DNA of 64,000 nt from Austwickia chelonae NBRC 105200 (GCF_000298175.1 NZ_BAGZ01000001.1:171486-235485); one strand, 5' to 3'. Shown: positions 43,719 to 53,009, numbered from the stretch's first letter. Notes: a model not told the origin generated them from the sequence alone. Program-made: numbers and translations.

Positions 43719-46049
43719 ATGCCACGGCCCCGTCTGGCCACCGCACTGCTCGCCGTCGTCGGAATCGTCCCGGCTTCCTGCTTCACCGCACTACCCGCCC
43801 AGGCCCAGCCGAGCACCACCACCCAGGAAGCCCCCGCTGCGACAACCCCCTGTCCCTGGGTCGGTTCCTCCGCCGCCCCCGTCGACCGAGCCCGCTCGTT
43901 GCTGTCCCACATGACCCTGGACGACAAGATCGGCATGATCCACGGAACCGCCCGGCCCCTCCAGGCCTACGGACCCGTCCACGCAGGACAGGTGGCAGCC
44001 AACCCTCGTCTGTGCATTCCCGCACTGAGCCCCACCGACGGACCAGCAGGCGTCGGCAACAACAAAACCGGAGTCACCCAGCTCCCGGCGCCCGTCGCGC
44101 TGGGAGCCACCTTCGACCGCATGCTCGCCACCCGCTACGGCCAGGTCATCGGCGCCGAGACCCGCGGCAAAGGAGCTAACTACGCCCTCGGCCCCGGCGT
44201 CGACCTGACCCGCGACCCCCGAGCCGGACGAGCCTTCGAGAACTTCGGGGAAGACCCCGTCCATGTCGGTCAGATGGGAGCAGCCGAAGCCAGGGGGATC
44301 CAGAGCCAAGGCGTACTCGCCGTGGCCAAACACCTCGGGGCCTACACCCAGGAGACCGGACGCAACACCTCACACGCCAGCGCCATCGTCGACGAACGCA
44401 CCCTCAACGAGCTCTACGTCGCACCCTTCGAAGCCCTGGTCGAGGCCAAGGTCGCCTCCGTGATGTGCAGTTACAACCAGGTCAACAATGTGCACGCCTG
44501 CAACCACGGCTACCTGATGAACCAGGTACTCAAGGGCCGCCTCGGATTCTCCGGCTTCGTGATCTCCGACTGGTTCGGCATGCACTCCTCCGTGGCCTCG
44601 GCCAACGCCGGCCTCGACCTGCAGATGCCCGACTCCTGTTACTACGACAAACGCCTACGCCAGGGGCTGGCCGAAGGCAAGGTCAGCGAGCAGCGCCTCG
44701 ACGACATGGTGACCCGGATCCTCACCCCCATGTTCGCCCACGGACTCTTCGACAGAGCACCCACCGGCTCCCCCAAGGCGAAGGTCACCAACCCGGGCCA
44801 TGCGGCCGTCGCCCACAAGGTCGCCACCGACAGCATGGTCCTGATGAAGAACGACGGCGTCCTCCCGTTGAAACCCTCCGCCAACGGGATCGCCGTCATC
44901 GGCTCAGCCGCCGGTCGGAACGTCCTCGCCTCCGGTGGGGGCAGCGCCCATGTCATCGCCGACAAGATCACCACTCCCCTGCAGGGGATCACCCGCCGAG
45001 CCGGCAAGGACAAGACCCCGGTCACCTACTACGGCGGGATCCTCCCGGCCCAGGCGGCCAAGTACGCCGCCGCCGCCGACGTGGCCGTCGTCGTGGTCAA
45101 GTCCTACTCCTCGGAGAACAAGGACCAGCGCTCCACCCAGCTCAGCCTGGTCGACCGGAATCTCATCGAAGCCACGCGGAAGGCCAATCCCCGCACCGTC
45201 GTCGTCCTGAACACCGGCAGCGCCGTCGACCTGCCCTTCGCCGACCGCGTCCCCGCGCTGGTCTCCGCCTGGTATCCCGGCCAGGAATACGGGACAGCAC
45301 TGGCCTCGGTACTCTTCGGGGACACCAACCCCTCGGGTCGTCTCCCGGTGACCTTCGCGGCCTCCCCGAGCCATCTCCCGGCAGCGGCCAAAGAACGATT
45401 CCCCGGAGGGCGGCACGACGAGGGGCTGGCCATCGGATACCGCTGGTACGACAAGCAGAGGATCACCCCGGCGTTCCCCTTCGGACACGGCCTGTCCTAC
45501 ACGAAGTTCACCTACTCCGGGCTGACCGTAGGCGCTGAGTCCGCCGACGGTTCGATCCCGGTCAGCGTGGACGTGACCAATACCGGCAGTCGCCCCGGAG
45601 CCGTCGTCCCCCAGGTGTATGTCGGCCAACCGGCCCGGATCGCCGGCCCCCCGAAGGCCCTGGCCGATTTCACCAAGGTGACCTTGAACCCTGGAGAGCG
45701 GAAACGGGTCACGATGAAGCTCTCCGCACGCGTCCTGTCCGTCTTCGACACGGCGAAACACCAATTCGTGAATCTGGCCGGTGAACGGACCGTCCTCGTC
45801 GGTGATTCGGCTGCGAACCTGCCCCTCGTCGGCAAAGCCGTGGTCACCAGGACCACGCTCACCAGCCGCCCCACCTCGGCACCCTTCCCCGGCCAGTCCC
45901 AGTCCAACGAGAACCGCGCGGAAGCAGCCCGAGACCGTAGGGTGTGCGGTGCCGCCGGATTCATGGGGGGCGGCATCGGATTCATCTCCTACTTCGGTCT
46001 TCCCCCGTTCAGGCAGGCGGTAGAGAAGCCCACGGACGCCATGCTGTGA
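43719..46049 (+). CDS. Secreted glycoside hydrolase family 3 beta-glucosidase-like enzyme
   Basis: The 776-residue protein has a signal peptide (residues 1-29, LPAQA before the cleavage site), a GH3 catalytic barrel (about 45-370) with the nucleophile aspartate in FVISDWFGMHS near residue 283, a C-terminal alpha/beta sandwich, and an FN3-like domain (SVDVTNTGSRPG onward). The last 65 residues are a non-conserved tail ending KPTDAML. The start ATG 43719 has AGGAG at five bases; the upstream in-frame extension is spurious. Beta-glucosidase or beta-xylosidase activity on exported or host glycans is expected. It is followed by the cutinase-like gene on the same strand after 81 bases. Confidence 0.9.
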   Translation: MPRPRLATALLAVVGIVPASCFTALPAQAQPSTTTQEAPAATTPCPWVGSSAAPVDRARSLLSHMTLDDKIGMIHGTARPLQAYGPVHAGQVAANPRLCIPALSPTDGPAGVGNNKTGVTQLPAPVALGATFDRMLATRYGQVIGAETRGKGANYALGPGVDLTRDPRAGRAFENFGEDPVHVGQMGAAEARGIQSQGVLAVAKHLGAYTQETGRNTSHASAIVDERTLNELYVAPFEALVEAKVASVMCSYNQVNNVHACNHGYLMNQVLKGRLGFSGFVISDWFGMHSSVASANAGLDLQMPDSCYYDKRLRQGLAEGKVSEQRLDDMVTRILTPMFAHGLFDRAPTGSPKAKVTNPGHAAVAHKVATDSMVLMKNDGVLPLKPSANGIAVIGSAAGRNVLASGGGSAHVIADKITTPLQGITRRAGKDKTPVTYYGGILPAQAAKYAAAADVAVVVVKSYSSENKDQRSTQLSLVDRNLIEATRKANPRTVVVLNTGSAVDLPFADRVPALVSAWYPGQEYGTALASVLFGDTNPSGRLPVTFAASPSHLPAAAKERFPGGRHDEGLAIGYRWYDKQRITPAFPFGHGLSYTKFTYSGLTVGAESADGSIPVSVDVTNTGSRPGAVVPQVYVGQPARIAGPPKALADFTKVTLNPGERKRVTMKLSARVLSVFDTAKHQFVNLAGERTVLVGDSAANLPLVGKAVVTRTTLTSRPTSAPFPGQSQSNENRAEAARDRRVCGAAGFMGGGIGFISYFGLPPFRQAVEKPTDAML

Positions 46050-46130
46050 CGTCCTGCCGACCTCTCGAACGACCCTGACCGCTCTTCCTCGCTCTCTCTT
46101 TCCGCGCACGAACTCTCCCAGGAGCTCCGT

Positions 46131-47168
46131 ATGACTCACCGGACGACCTCGCCATGGACGCGACGTCTCCTCGCGGCGACGATCGGCCTGGTCATGGCCG
46201 CGTCCACCGTCCCCGCGCATGCCGCCCACGTCGGCGCACCCGTTCCGGCGGACGCCCCGGTGAACGCGGCCGGCGCCGCCGACCACAGCACGCTCCGCTC
46301 CACGCTCACCGAGATTCGACGGGAACGTCCTGAGCTGGACGTCGACGTGAGAACAACCGGAATGGTGGCGGTGCCGGCGACCACGGCCCTGCCCAACAAG
46401 CCGGTGGCGGCCGTCTCGTCCACCCGCGCCGCTCTCCGGGCCAACGGTCCGTCGGCGATCAAGACGCACTACGTCCCCTCGAAGCAGACCCCCAACGGGA
46501 TGGGCGAGGCTCTTCTCGCCTACCCGGCGGACAAGGTTCCGGTGCCGCGACCGACGGTGTTGATGATCGCCGGATGGGGTAGTGAGTTCAAGACCCTTCA
46601 GTGGCTGGGCCAGCGGCTGGCGACCCACGGCTATGTCGCCGTGATGATCCACCCGCCGTTCAAGTTGGACTGGCCTCCGCGACGGGCGACGGCGCTGAAG
46701 GTCGCCGCCGAGTGGATGAGCACCTCGAGCCCGATCGCCCCGCGGATCGACCCCCAGCGGGTGGCCCTGTACGGCTATTCCATGGGTGGTGGCGCCGTTC
46801 TGCGGGCGTCGACGATGATCCCGGGGCTGAAGGCCGTGGTCTCCGCCTACCCCTGGGACACCAAGGTGAATTTCCCGGAGAACCGGGTTCCGACGGTCAT
46901 CATGGCCTCGCAGGACGACCCGACGGCGCCTCCCCGCAAGTTCGCGGACTTCATGTTCGCCTCGATGGGCAAGGCCAAGAGAGCTTATGTCGAGGTGCCC
47001 GTCGGCGGACATCACGCGCCGTCCAGCACGAACCCGCACGTCAGCGAGACGACATTGATCTGGTTGGGTCGACACCTGCTCGGCGACAAACGGTATTCGT
47101 CGCTGTTGTGCCCGGGGCCTGGTAAGGCCGAGGGATATTCGACCTACGCTGCGACCTGCCCGATGTGA
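46131..47168 (+). CDS. Secreted cutinase/PET-hydrolase-like polyesterase
   Basis: This 345-residue alpha/beta hydrolase has a signal peptide (about 1-32) and a 70-residue linker or pro-region before the enzyme domain. It aligns by eye with Thermobifida cutinases: GYSMGGGAVLRA holds Ser217, QDDPTAPP holds Asp263 and GGHHAPSS holds His294. Trp242 (YPWDTK) matches the substrate-cleft tryptophan, and the C-terminal LLCPGPG...ATCPM (Cys327, Cys343) matches their terminal disulfide. The oxyanion tyrosine is replaced by Trp149 in AGWGSE. AGGAG precedes ATG. Host-lipid or polyester hydrolysis is likely; PET activity is not implied by the sequence alone. Confidence 0.85.
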   Translation: MTHRTTSPWTRRLLAATIGLVMAASTVPAHAAHVGAPVPADAPVNAAGAADHSTLRSTLTEIRRERPELDVDVRTTGMVAVPATTALPNKPVAAVSSTRAALRANGPSAIKTHYVPSKQTPNGMGEALLAYPADKVPVPRPTVLMIAGWGSEFKTLQWLGQRLATHGYVAVMIHPPFKLDWPPRRATALKVAAEWMSTSSPIAPRIDPQRVALYGYSMGGGAVLRASTMIPGLKAVVSAYPWDTKVNFPENRVPTVIMASQDDPTAPPRKFADFMFASMGKAKRAYVEVPVGGHHAPSSTNPHVSETTLIWLGRHLLGDKRYSSLLCPGPGKAEGYSTYAATCPM

Positions 47169-47185
47169 TCACGGATCCAGGCTGA

Positions 47186-47241
47186 GCGGGCTACGGCCGA
47201 GGACGTCCGGGAAGTACCTGGACGCCTCGACCGTAGCCCGC
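47186..47241. terminator. Long hairpin between the cutinase-like gene and ilvC
   Basis: An 11-bp perfect outer stem (47186-47196 with 47231-47241) encloses two further pairing blocks (CGAGG with CCTCG, CGTCC with GGACG). It lies between two convergent genes and can stop both transcripts. Confidence 0.7.
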
Positions 47242-47261
47242 CGGTCAGTTGACGCGCGCGG

Positions 47262-48296
47262 TCAACGTGCTGCGGACCCTTCGGTGTAATCGCTGTCGAT
47301 GTCCCCGGTCCGGATCCAGGCCATCATGCTGCGCAGTTCCTTACCGGTCTTCTCGATGGGATGCTGCGCGCCTTTCTCCCGCAGCGCGGTGAACTCGGGC
47401 GCCCCGGCGTCCTGGTCGTCGATGAAACGTTTCGCGAAGGCCCCGTTGCGGATGTCCTCGAGTACGGCCTGCATGTTCTCCTTGACGCGGGGGTCGATGA
47501 CCCGGGGACCGGAGACGTAGTCACCGAACTCGGCGGTGTCGGAGATCGACCACCGCTGTTTGGCGATTCCGCCTTCGATCATCAGGTCGACGATCAGTTT
47601 GAGTTCGTGCAGACACTCGAAATAGGCGACTTCGGGCTGGTAGCCGGCCTCCACGAGCGTCTCGAAGCCGTACTGCACCAGTTGTGATGCGCCGCCGCAC
47701 AGGACGGCCTGCTCACCGAAGAGGTCGGTCTCGGTCTCTTCGGTGAAGGTCGTACGGATACCGCCGGCACGCAGTCCACCGATAGCTTTGGCATAGGCTT
47801 TGGCCAGTTCCCAGGCTTTTCCGCTCTCGTCCTTTTCCACGGCCAGCAGCACCGGGACGCCTCGTCCGTCGGTGTACTCACGGCGCACCAGGTGGCCGGG
47901 CCCCTTCGGGGCGACCATGAAGACGTCCACCCCGGCCGGCGGTTGGATGTATCCGAAACGGATGTTGAATCCGTGCGCGAACATCAGCGCGGCGCCTGCC
48001 GCGAGATGCGGTTCGATCTCCTCGGCGTACACCTTCCGTTGCACCTGGTCGGGGGTCAGGACGACGACGATGTCGGCCTCGGCGACAGCGTCGGCGACGG
48101 TGAGTACCCGGAGGCCTTCCGCCTCGGCCTTCGCCCGGGACGAGCTGCCCTCGGCGAGTCCGATGCGCACATCGACTCCGGAGTCACGCAGGTTGAGGGC
48201 GTGGGCATGCCCCTGACTGCCATAGCCGATGACCGCGACCTTACGGTCCTGGATCACGCTCAGGTCGGCGTCTTCGTCGTGGAACATTGTCGCCAT
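47262..48296 (-). CDS. ilvC: Ketol-acid reductoisomerase
   Basis: This NADPH enzyme isomerises and reduces acetolactate for valine and isoleucine synthesis. It has 344 residues, class I. Features are the NADPH loop [18 protein letters not shown], the metal glutamate/aspartate region [12 protein letters not shown], and [13 protein letters not shown] in the C-terminal domain. AAGGAG precedes ATG 48296. It is third in ilvBNC, 79 bases after ilvN, and is under the same leader. Confidence 0.96.
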   Translation of the reverse strand: MATMFHDEDADLSVIQDRKVAVIGYGSQGHAHALNLRDSGVDVRIGLAEGSSSRAKAEAEGLRVLTVADAVAEADIVVVLTPDQVQRKVYAEEIEPHLAAGAALMFAHGFNIRFGYIQPPAGVDVFMVAPKGPGHLVRREYTDGRGVPVLLAVEKDESGKAWELAKAYAKAIGGLRAGGIRTTFTEETETDLFGEQAVLCGGASQLVQYGFETLVEAGYQPEVAYFECLHELKLIVDLMIEGGIAKQRWSISDTAEFGDYVSGPRVIDPRVKENMQAVLEDIRNGAFAKRFIDDQDAGAPEFTALREKGAQHPIEKTGKELRSMMAWIRTGDIDSDYTEGSAAR

Positions 48297-48375
48297 GGTG
48301 GCTCCTTCGGGTATCTGACTTGGGTCGGGAAGTGGAGTGGGGGAAAGGGAGAGCCCGTTTCCCCGGGTCGTCGGA

Positions 48376-48885
48376 TCAGTGGCGGCCGGTGCGATCGGTG
48401 ATGGACCTGGAACCTCGGCCGATGGCCACCAGACCGGATTGCACCAGCTCCTTGACCCCGTAGGGCCGGAGCATCGTCAGCAGGGCTTCGAGTTTCTCCA
48501 CCCGCCCGGTGGCCTCGATGGTCAGGGAGTCCTGGGCCACGTCGACGACATTGGCGCGGAACAGCTGGACGGTCTCGATCACGTGGCTGCGAGTGTTCGC
48601 GTCGACGCGGACCTTGACCAGCAGGATCCGACGTTCGACGGTCTGGGCCTGGTCGAGCTCGACCACTTTGATCACTTCGACGAGTTTGTTGAGTTGTTTG
48701 GTGACCTGTTCCAACGGCAGTTGTTCGGCGTCCACCAGGACGGTCATCCGGGAGATCTCCGGGTTCTCGGTCTCGCCGACGGCCAACGAGCTGATGTTGA
48801 AACCTCTGCGGCTGAAGAGCGCGGCGATCCGGGTCAGCACGCCGGGCTTGTTCTCCACCAGGACGGACAGGGTGTGCCTGCTCAC
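48376..48885 (-). CDS. ilvN: Acetolactate synthase small (regulatory) subunit
   Basis: The 169-residue regulatory subunit confers valine feedback inhibition on IlvB. An N-terminal ACT domain ([29 protein letters not shown]) is followed by the C-terminal ACT-like half ([18 protein letters not shown]). The GTG start at 48885 follows the ilvB stop by three bases, and GAGGAG of the ilvB end serves as its ribosome site, so translation is coupled. Confidence 0.95.
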   Translation of the reverse strand: MSRHTLSVLVENKPGVLTRIAALFSRRGFNISSLAVGETENPEISRMTVLVDAEQLPLEQVTKQLNKLVEVIKVVELDQAQTVERRILLVKVRVDANTRSHVIETVQLFRANVVDVAQDSLTIEATGRVEKLEALLTMLRPYGVKELVQSGLVAIGRGSRSITDRTGRH

Positions 48886-48888
48886 CGT

Positions 48889-50778
48889 TCACTCCTCGCG
48901 ATCCCACACGGGCGAGAGCCCGCGCGCGTACATGATCTCGTCGTTGCTGACGCCGACAGGGACCATCGGCCAGACCTGGGCGTCGCGGCAGACCACGAAG
49001 TCGACGACGACCGGCCGGTCGTCCACCTGCATGGCTGCGGTGATGGTGGCGTCGACGTCCTCGGCTCGTTCGCAGCGCAGCCCGACACATCCGTAGGCTT
49101 CGGCCAGTTTCACGAAGTCGGGCACCCGTCTGGTCTCGTGACCGGTGTGCAGGTCGGTGTTGCTGTAGCGCTGCTCGTAGAACAGGGTCTGCCACTGGCG
49201 CACCATGCCGAGGCTGGAGTTGTTGATGACGGCCACCTTGATGGGGATGTTCTCGATGACGCAGGTGGCGAGTTCCTGGTTGGTCATCTGGAAGCAGCCG
49301 TCCCCGTCGATGGCCCAGACGGTGCGCCCGGGTTCGGCGACCTTGGCACCCATCGCCGCAGGAACGCCGTACCCCATGGTGCCCAGCCCACCGGAGTTCA
49401 ACCAGCTGCGAGGGCGGCTGTACCGGACGAACTGGGCCGCCCACATCTGGTGTTGTCCGACCCCGGAGACATAGGTGGCTTCCGGGCCGGCGATGGCACC
49501 GATCCGCTCGATGACATATTGCGGTGACATCAGCCCTGATTCAGGTGGGGTGTAGCCGAGTGAGTACGTCCGGCGGACGCCGTTCATCTCCTGGACCCAG
49601 GGGCCGTAGTCGGCGAGAGGCTCGCCGTGGTCGATCTCGTCCAGCAGAGCTCGGACGACTTCTCGACAGTCCCCGACGATCGGCACGTCGGCGGACCGGT
49701 TCTTGCCGATCTCCGCAGGGTCGATATCGGCGTGCACCACCTTGGCCAGTGGCGCGAAGGTGGAGAGTTTCCCGGTGACCCGGTCGTCGAAACGGGCGCC
49801 GAGGGCGATGATCAGGTCGGATCGTTGCAGTGCGGTGACCGCGGAGACCGACCCGTGCATTCCGGGCATCCCGTAGTGCAGTGGGTGGTCGTCGGGCAGT
49901 GCGCCTCGGGCCATCAGGGTGGTGACCAGTGGGATGCCGGTGCGGTCCACGAGCTGTCCGAGTTCTTCGGTGGCCCCGGCTTTGAGGATGCCTCCGCCGA
50001 TGTAGAGCACGGGCCGTTGGGCCTCGCGGATGAGACGGACCGCTTCGCGGATCTGTTTGCCGTGCGGGCGGGTGGTCGGGCGGTATCCGGGCAGTTCCGT
50101 TCGGGGCGGCCAGGAGAAGGTGGTCTGGGCCTGGAGGGCGTCCTTCGTGATGTCGACCAGCACGGGTCCCGGTCGGCCGGTGGAGGCGATGTGGAAGGCT
50201 TCGGCGATGGCCTGGGGGATCTTCTCTGGGTCGGTGACCAGGTAGTTGTGTTTGGTGATGGGCATGGTGATGCCCCGGATGTCGGCTTCCTGGAAGGCAT
50301 CGGTGCCGATGGACTGGCTGCCGACCTGGCCGGTGATGGCGACCAGGGGGACGGAGTCCATGTAGGCGTCGGCGATGGGGGTGACCAGGTTGGTGGCTCC
50401 GGGGCCGGAGGTCGCCATGCAGACTCCGGTCTTGCCGGTGGCGGTGGCATAGCCCTGGGCGGCGTGGCCTGCGCCTTGTTCGTGACGGACCAGGATGTGA
50501 CGCACTTTGGTGCTGTCCATCAGGGGATCGTAGGCGGGGAGGATGGCTCCTCCGGGAAGCCCGAAGACGACCTCGCACCCGATTTCTTCGAGGGAGCGTA
50601 CGAGGCTCTGTGCGCCGCTGACGTGTTCGACCGTCCGTTTTCCGGTGCGGTGGGCGATGTCCTGGGGTGTGGGGGTGCGGGCGCTTTCGGTGCCCTTCGG
50701 GCCTGGTGGGCTCGTGGGGCCGGTGGCTGGGGCCGGTGGCCTCGCCTGACGATCCTTCACTGTTGTCACCGCTTTCAC
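48889..50778 (-). CDS. ilvB: Acetolactate synthase large subunit
   Basis: This ThDP- and FAD-dependent enzyme condenses pyruvate (or 2-ketobutyrate) to acetolactate. It has about 629 residues from GTG 50778; other GTGs nearby (50769, 50760) are possible and the first 55 residues are non-conserved. The catalytic glutamate is in [15 protein letters not shown] and the ThDP motif is [12 protein letters not shown] with [12 protein letters not shown]. The frame extends upstream into the attenuator and was cut to avoid it. It is preceded by a leader peptide and terminator. Confidence 0.93.
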   Translation of the reverse strand: MKAVTTVKDRQARPPAPATGPTSPPGPKGTESARTPTPQDIAHRTGKRTVEHVSGAQSLVRSLEEIGCEVVFGLPGGAILPAYDPLMDSTKVRHILVRHEQGAGHAAQGYATATGKTGVCMATSGPGATNLVTPIADAYMDSVPLVAITGQVGSQSIGTDAFQEADIRGITMPITKHNYLVTDPEKIPQAIAEAFHIASTGRPGPVLVDITKDALQAQTTFSWPPRTELPGYRPTTRPHGKQIREAVRLIREAQRPVLYIGGGILKAGATEELGQLVDRTGIPLVTTLMARGALPDDHPLHYGMPGMHGSVSAVTALQRSDLIIALGARFDDRVTGKLSTFAPLAKVVHADIDPAEIGKNRSADVPIVGDCREVVRALLDEIDHGEPLADYGPWVQEMNGVRRTYSLGYTPPESGLMSPQYVIERIGAIAGPEATYVSGVGQHQMWAAQFVRYSRPRSWLNSGGLGTMGYGVPAAMGAKVAEPGRTVWAIDGDGCFQMTNQELATCVIENIPIKVAVINNSSLGMVRQWQTLFYEQRYSNTDLHTGHETRRVPDFVKLAEAYGCVGLRCERAEDVDATITAAMQVDDRPVVVDFVVCRDAQVWPMVPVGVSNDEIMYARGLSPVWDREE

Positions 50779-50842
50779 GTGCGAGCTGTGTCCCGGGGTC
50801 GGGCCGGGGTGGGTTTGTCGGCCGTGGGTGTCTCCGGCCAAC

Positions 50843-50876
50843 AAAAAACCCCTCGGCCCGGTCGGGGCTTGAGGGG
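50843..50876 (-). terminator. ilvBNC attenuator terminator
   Basis: On the minus strand CCCCTC (50871-50876) pairs with GAGGGG (50849-50854) around an inner GCCC/GGGC pairing, followed by six T (50843-50848). It lies 35 bases after the leader peptide stop and before ilvB, the classic position for a translation-controlled attenuator. The intervening GGCCG/CGGCC hairpin near 50885-50901 may be the pause or competing structure. Confidence 0.75.
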
Positions 50877-50910
50877 CTGCGCAACGGGCCGTGGGTGCGG
50901 CCTGTCGCGC

Positions 50911-50937
50911 TCAGGTAATTACGAGGAGGGTGCTCAC
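50911..50937 (-). CDS. ilvL: ilvBNC leader peptide rich in Leu, Val and Ile
   Basis: The short ORF GTG AGC ACC CTC CTC GTA ATT ACC TGA encodes M-S-T-L-L-V-I-T. It has four consecutive codons for all three branched-chain amino acids just upstream of an intrinsic terminator. Ribosome stalling at these codons when charged Leu-, Val- or Ile-tRNA is scarce would prevent terminator formation. AGGGA about twelve bases upstream could be its ribosome site. The symbol is by analogy. Confidence 0.75.
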   Translation of the reverse strand: MSTLLVIT

Positions 50938-51076
50938 ATCGTTCAGCTTCCCTGAAGGTCGCTGGACCGTCAACGAATCCCAGAGATCATTTCACATTTC
51001 GAGACGCTTAGCTCATCAAACGGACACGCGATGGGAGTGCCACGAGGCTCCCTGACGAGAGGCAGGCCCCGCCACC

Positions 51077-52063
51077 TCACTTACAGGAGGTGGCCAACCA
51101 CTTCGTCGCCGCGGACAGCGCATCGGCCGCCTTCTCCTGCGGCTCGACCGGACCGCCGTAACGCACGCCGGAACGATCGGTATCGACCCCCACGGTCAGC
51201 TGGAGGATCCGCCCGTCGTACAGCGGAACCGACTGACGAACCGCAGAATTACCGGCCGTGGGCATCCCGAAGGAGCGGACGCCCGGCTGCCCCCGGAAGG
51301 CGATCGTCACCAACTCGGCCGAATGGGAGGTCCGCCCGTCCTGCAGGATCGCCACCTGGCCGCCGACCTTCCCCCCGTGGTCGGTCTCCAGGCTCCGCTT
51401 ACCCACCTTGACCTTGCTCTCGGAGATCACCACCTCACCGGTCTTGCCGTTGCGCTTCTCCCAACCGGCCACCACACCATCGGTGAGCAACGGGCTCAGG
51501 CCGGAGAGCATCGCCAGCGCGTCCCCACCGGCATTCCCCCGGAGATCGACGATCCATCCGCAGGTACCCGACTTGGCCGAGTGGATGCCCTTAGACATGC
51601 TGCGGGCGTACTTCTCCAGGTAGTCGTCGTCGCGCGATTCGATCTTGGGCACAGTGATGGTGGTGATCCGGGCCTTGGTGCCCAGTCCCGGAAGCGGGAG
51701 CTGCCCCTTCCCCTTGCCCTTCTCCTTCTTCTCCACGAGCTGGGACGACGGCCCGCCGGCCACCGCGAGTGCGTCCTTCAACGCCGGCAGTGTGCCCTCG
51801 TAGGAGTTCGCCACCGAGGCCTTCCGCAACGCCTGGGCGCGGGCCTCGGTCCAGACATCCCCTTCGGCGAAATACCCCTGCCCCATCTTGGTGATGGCCT
51901 GCTCGGCGTAGGCGGCGGGCGACGGGGGGAAAAGGTATATGCCGTAGCGCGGACCCCACCGCCAGACCAGGACGCCCCCGGCCACGATCGCAGCCATCGC
52001 CATGACCCCGAAGATCCGCAGGAGACGACGGGCGGAGAACCGCGATTGCAGCGAACTGGCCAT
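51077..52063 (-). CDS. S41-family (tail-specific/IRBP-like) serine protease, membrane-anchored
   Basis: The 328-residue protein has an N-terminal anchor helix (IFGVMAMAAIVAGGVLVW, about 17-34) and an extracytoplasmic S41 domain. The family motif GWIVDLRGNAGGDALAML lies near residue 170 and the catalytic serine is likely in GRTSHSAELVTIAFRG, followed by GMPTAGN. No PDZ domain is evident. A Lys/Gly-rich linker (KKEKGKGKGQLP) precedes the core. It has a bare 5' region shared with nothing else and lies between ilvB and bfd. Substrate unknown. Confidence 0.85.
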   Translation of the reverse strand: MASSLQSRFSARRLLRIFGVMAMAAIVAGGVLVWRWGPRYGIYLFPPSPAAYAEQAITKMGQGYFAEGDVWTEARAQALRKASVANSYEGTLPALKDALAVAGGPSSQLVEKKEKGKGKGQLPLPGLGTKARITTITVPKIESRDDDYLEKYARSMSKGIHSAKSGTCGWIVDLRGNAGGDALAMLSGLSPLLTDGVVAGWEKRNGKTGEVVISESKVKVGKRSLETDHGGKVGGQVAILQDGRTSHSAELVTIAFRGQPGVRSFGMPTAGNSAVRQSVPLYDGRILQLTVGVDTDRSGVRYGGPVEPQEKAADALSAATKWLATSCK

Positions 52064-52238
52064 GACGCATGACCTTAGCCCTGAGGTCAGGCGCTTCTTC
52101 GCGCGCCCCCGCGCAGGAGGGGCGGCTTCGCCCGCAGGCCGGAAAGGTCCGTGAATCCTTTTCCACTTCAGGCGTTATCAGAGCGGCTTGTTCGGATGCG
52201 GAGAAAGGTGGGCATTCTTCTCGCGAAACCGCCCTTAA

Positions 52239-52257
52239 TTAGGTTAGCCTTGCCTCA
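52239..52257 (+). promoter_or_regulatory. IdeR/DtxR iron box at the bfd start
   Basis: TTAGGTTAGCCTTGCCTCA matches the 19-bp IdeR/DtxR consensus in its left half fully and in the right half at CCTxxCCTxA positions. It ends at the A of the bfd ATG. TAGGTT inside it fits a -10 element about eleven bases before the ATG, so the mRNA may be leaderless and the box would block transcription in iron-replete cells. Confidence 0.7.
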
Positions 52258-52496
52258 TGATTATCTGTCACTGCGCCGTCGTCTCCGACGAAGAAATACG
52301 CGCAGCGGCACAGCGCGAATCACGCCTCGGCCGCATCTGCCAGGACACCGGAGCTGGTCAACGCTGTGGTGGATGCATTCCCTCTGTGCGAAAAATGCTT
52401 GAGGACCTACTATTTCATCGAGATAGTTTGTCCTTGACCTATGCCACGGAGGAAAAATATGAAGCCCCGGAGCCCGCGCGTCGTCGAGCTGCTTAA
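52257..52496 (+). CDS. bfd: Bacterioferritin-associated ferredoxin
   Basis: Bfd reduces the iron core of bacterioferritin so that iron can be released. The 79-residue protein has the [2Fe-2S] ligands Cys4, Cys6, Cys37 and Cys40 (MIICHCAVVS and QRCGGCIPS) in the standard Bfd spacing, plus a C-terminal extension (about 56-79) that overlaps the start of bfr by 38 bases. It lies directly behind the iron box. Confidence 0.9.
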   Translation: MIICHCAVVSDEEIRAAAQRESRLGRICQDTGAGQRCGGCIPSVRKMLEDLLFHRDSLSLTYATEEKYEAPEPARRRAA

Positions 52497-52950
52497 CGAA
52501 GCACTCACCATCGAGCTGACCGTCGTCAACACGTACTTCCTCCACGCACGCATGCTCGACAACTGGGGCCTGACCAAACTCGGGCAGGTCTTCTACGAAC
52601 TCTCCATCGGGGAGATGAAGGACGCGGACAAGCTCATGAACCGCATCCTGATGTACGACGGCCACCCCAACGTCCAGCGGCTCAACCCCATCACCATCGG
52701 CGAATCGGTCGAGGAGATGCTCCGCCTCGCACTCGCCAGCGAACTCGAAGCCGTCAGCGCCTTCAACTCGGCCGCCGACGAATGCCACGACCTGGGCGAC
52801 CACGCCACCGCGTCCATCTTCCAGGAGATGGCCCGCGAGGAGGAGGAGCACGCCGACTGGTTCGAAGGACAACTGGACGCGGTACGCCGCGCCGGCATCG
52901 AGAACTACAGCGCCATGCAGCTCTCCCCGGGCGAAGGTCCCACCGACTGA
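52459..52950 (+). CDS. bfr: Bacterioferritin (ferroxidase ligand His54 replaced by Asp)
   Basis: This 163-residue bacterioferritin subunit (24-mer, haem-binding iron store) starts at ATG 52459 after GGAGG. Ferroxidase ligands align as Glu19, Glu52, a glutamate in LASELEAVSA, and Glu and His in REEEEHADWFE. The haem methionine is Met53. The usual His in EMKHAD is Asp55 here (GEMKDADKL), which should change one iron site. It overlaps bfd and is co-transcribed from the iron box. Confidence 0.92.
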   Translation: MKPRSPRVVELLNEALTIELTVVNTYFLHARMLDNWGLTKLGQVFYELSIGEMKDADKLMNRILMYDGHPNVQRLNPITIGESVEEMLRLALASELEAVSAFNSAADECHDLGDHATASIFQEMAREEEEHADWFEGQLDAVRRAGIENYSAMQLSPGEGPTD

Positions 52951-52973
52951 TCCCCCACCCCACCCCCGGCCGG

Positions 52974-53009
52974 GCCGGGGTCGTCCCACTCTGACGGGAC
53001 GACCCCGGC
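52974..53009. terminator. Terminator between bfr and ilvD
   Basis: A 14-bp perfect stem (52974-52987 with 52996-53009) and an eight-base loop lie between the convergent bfr and ilvD genes. T-tracts are short. Confidence 0.65.

Noticed and set aside
44904..47075. A 723-codon open frame opposite the GH3 and cutinase-like genes
   Set aside because: It spans two well-supported plus-strand genes and their gap; the product is Arg/Gly-rich without motifs.
50841..50990. T-box riboswitch upstream of ilvB
   Set aside because: No T-box consensus or specifier stem was seen; the leader peptide plus terminator explains the region.
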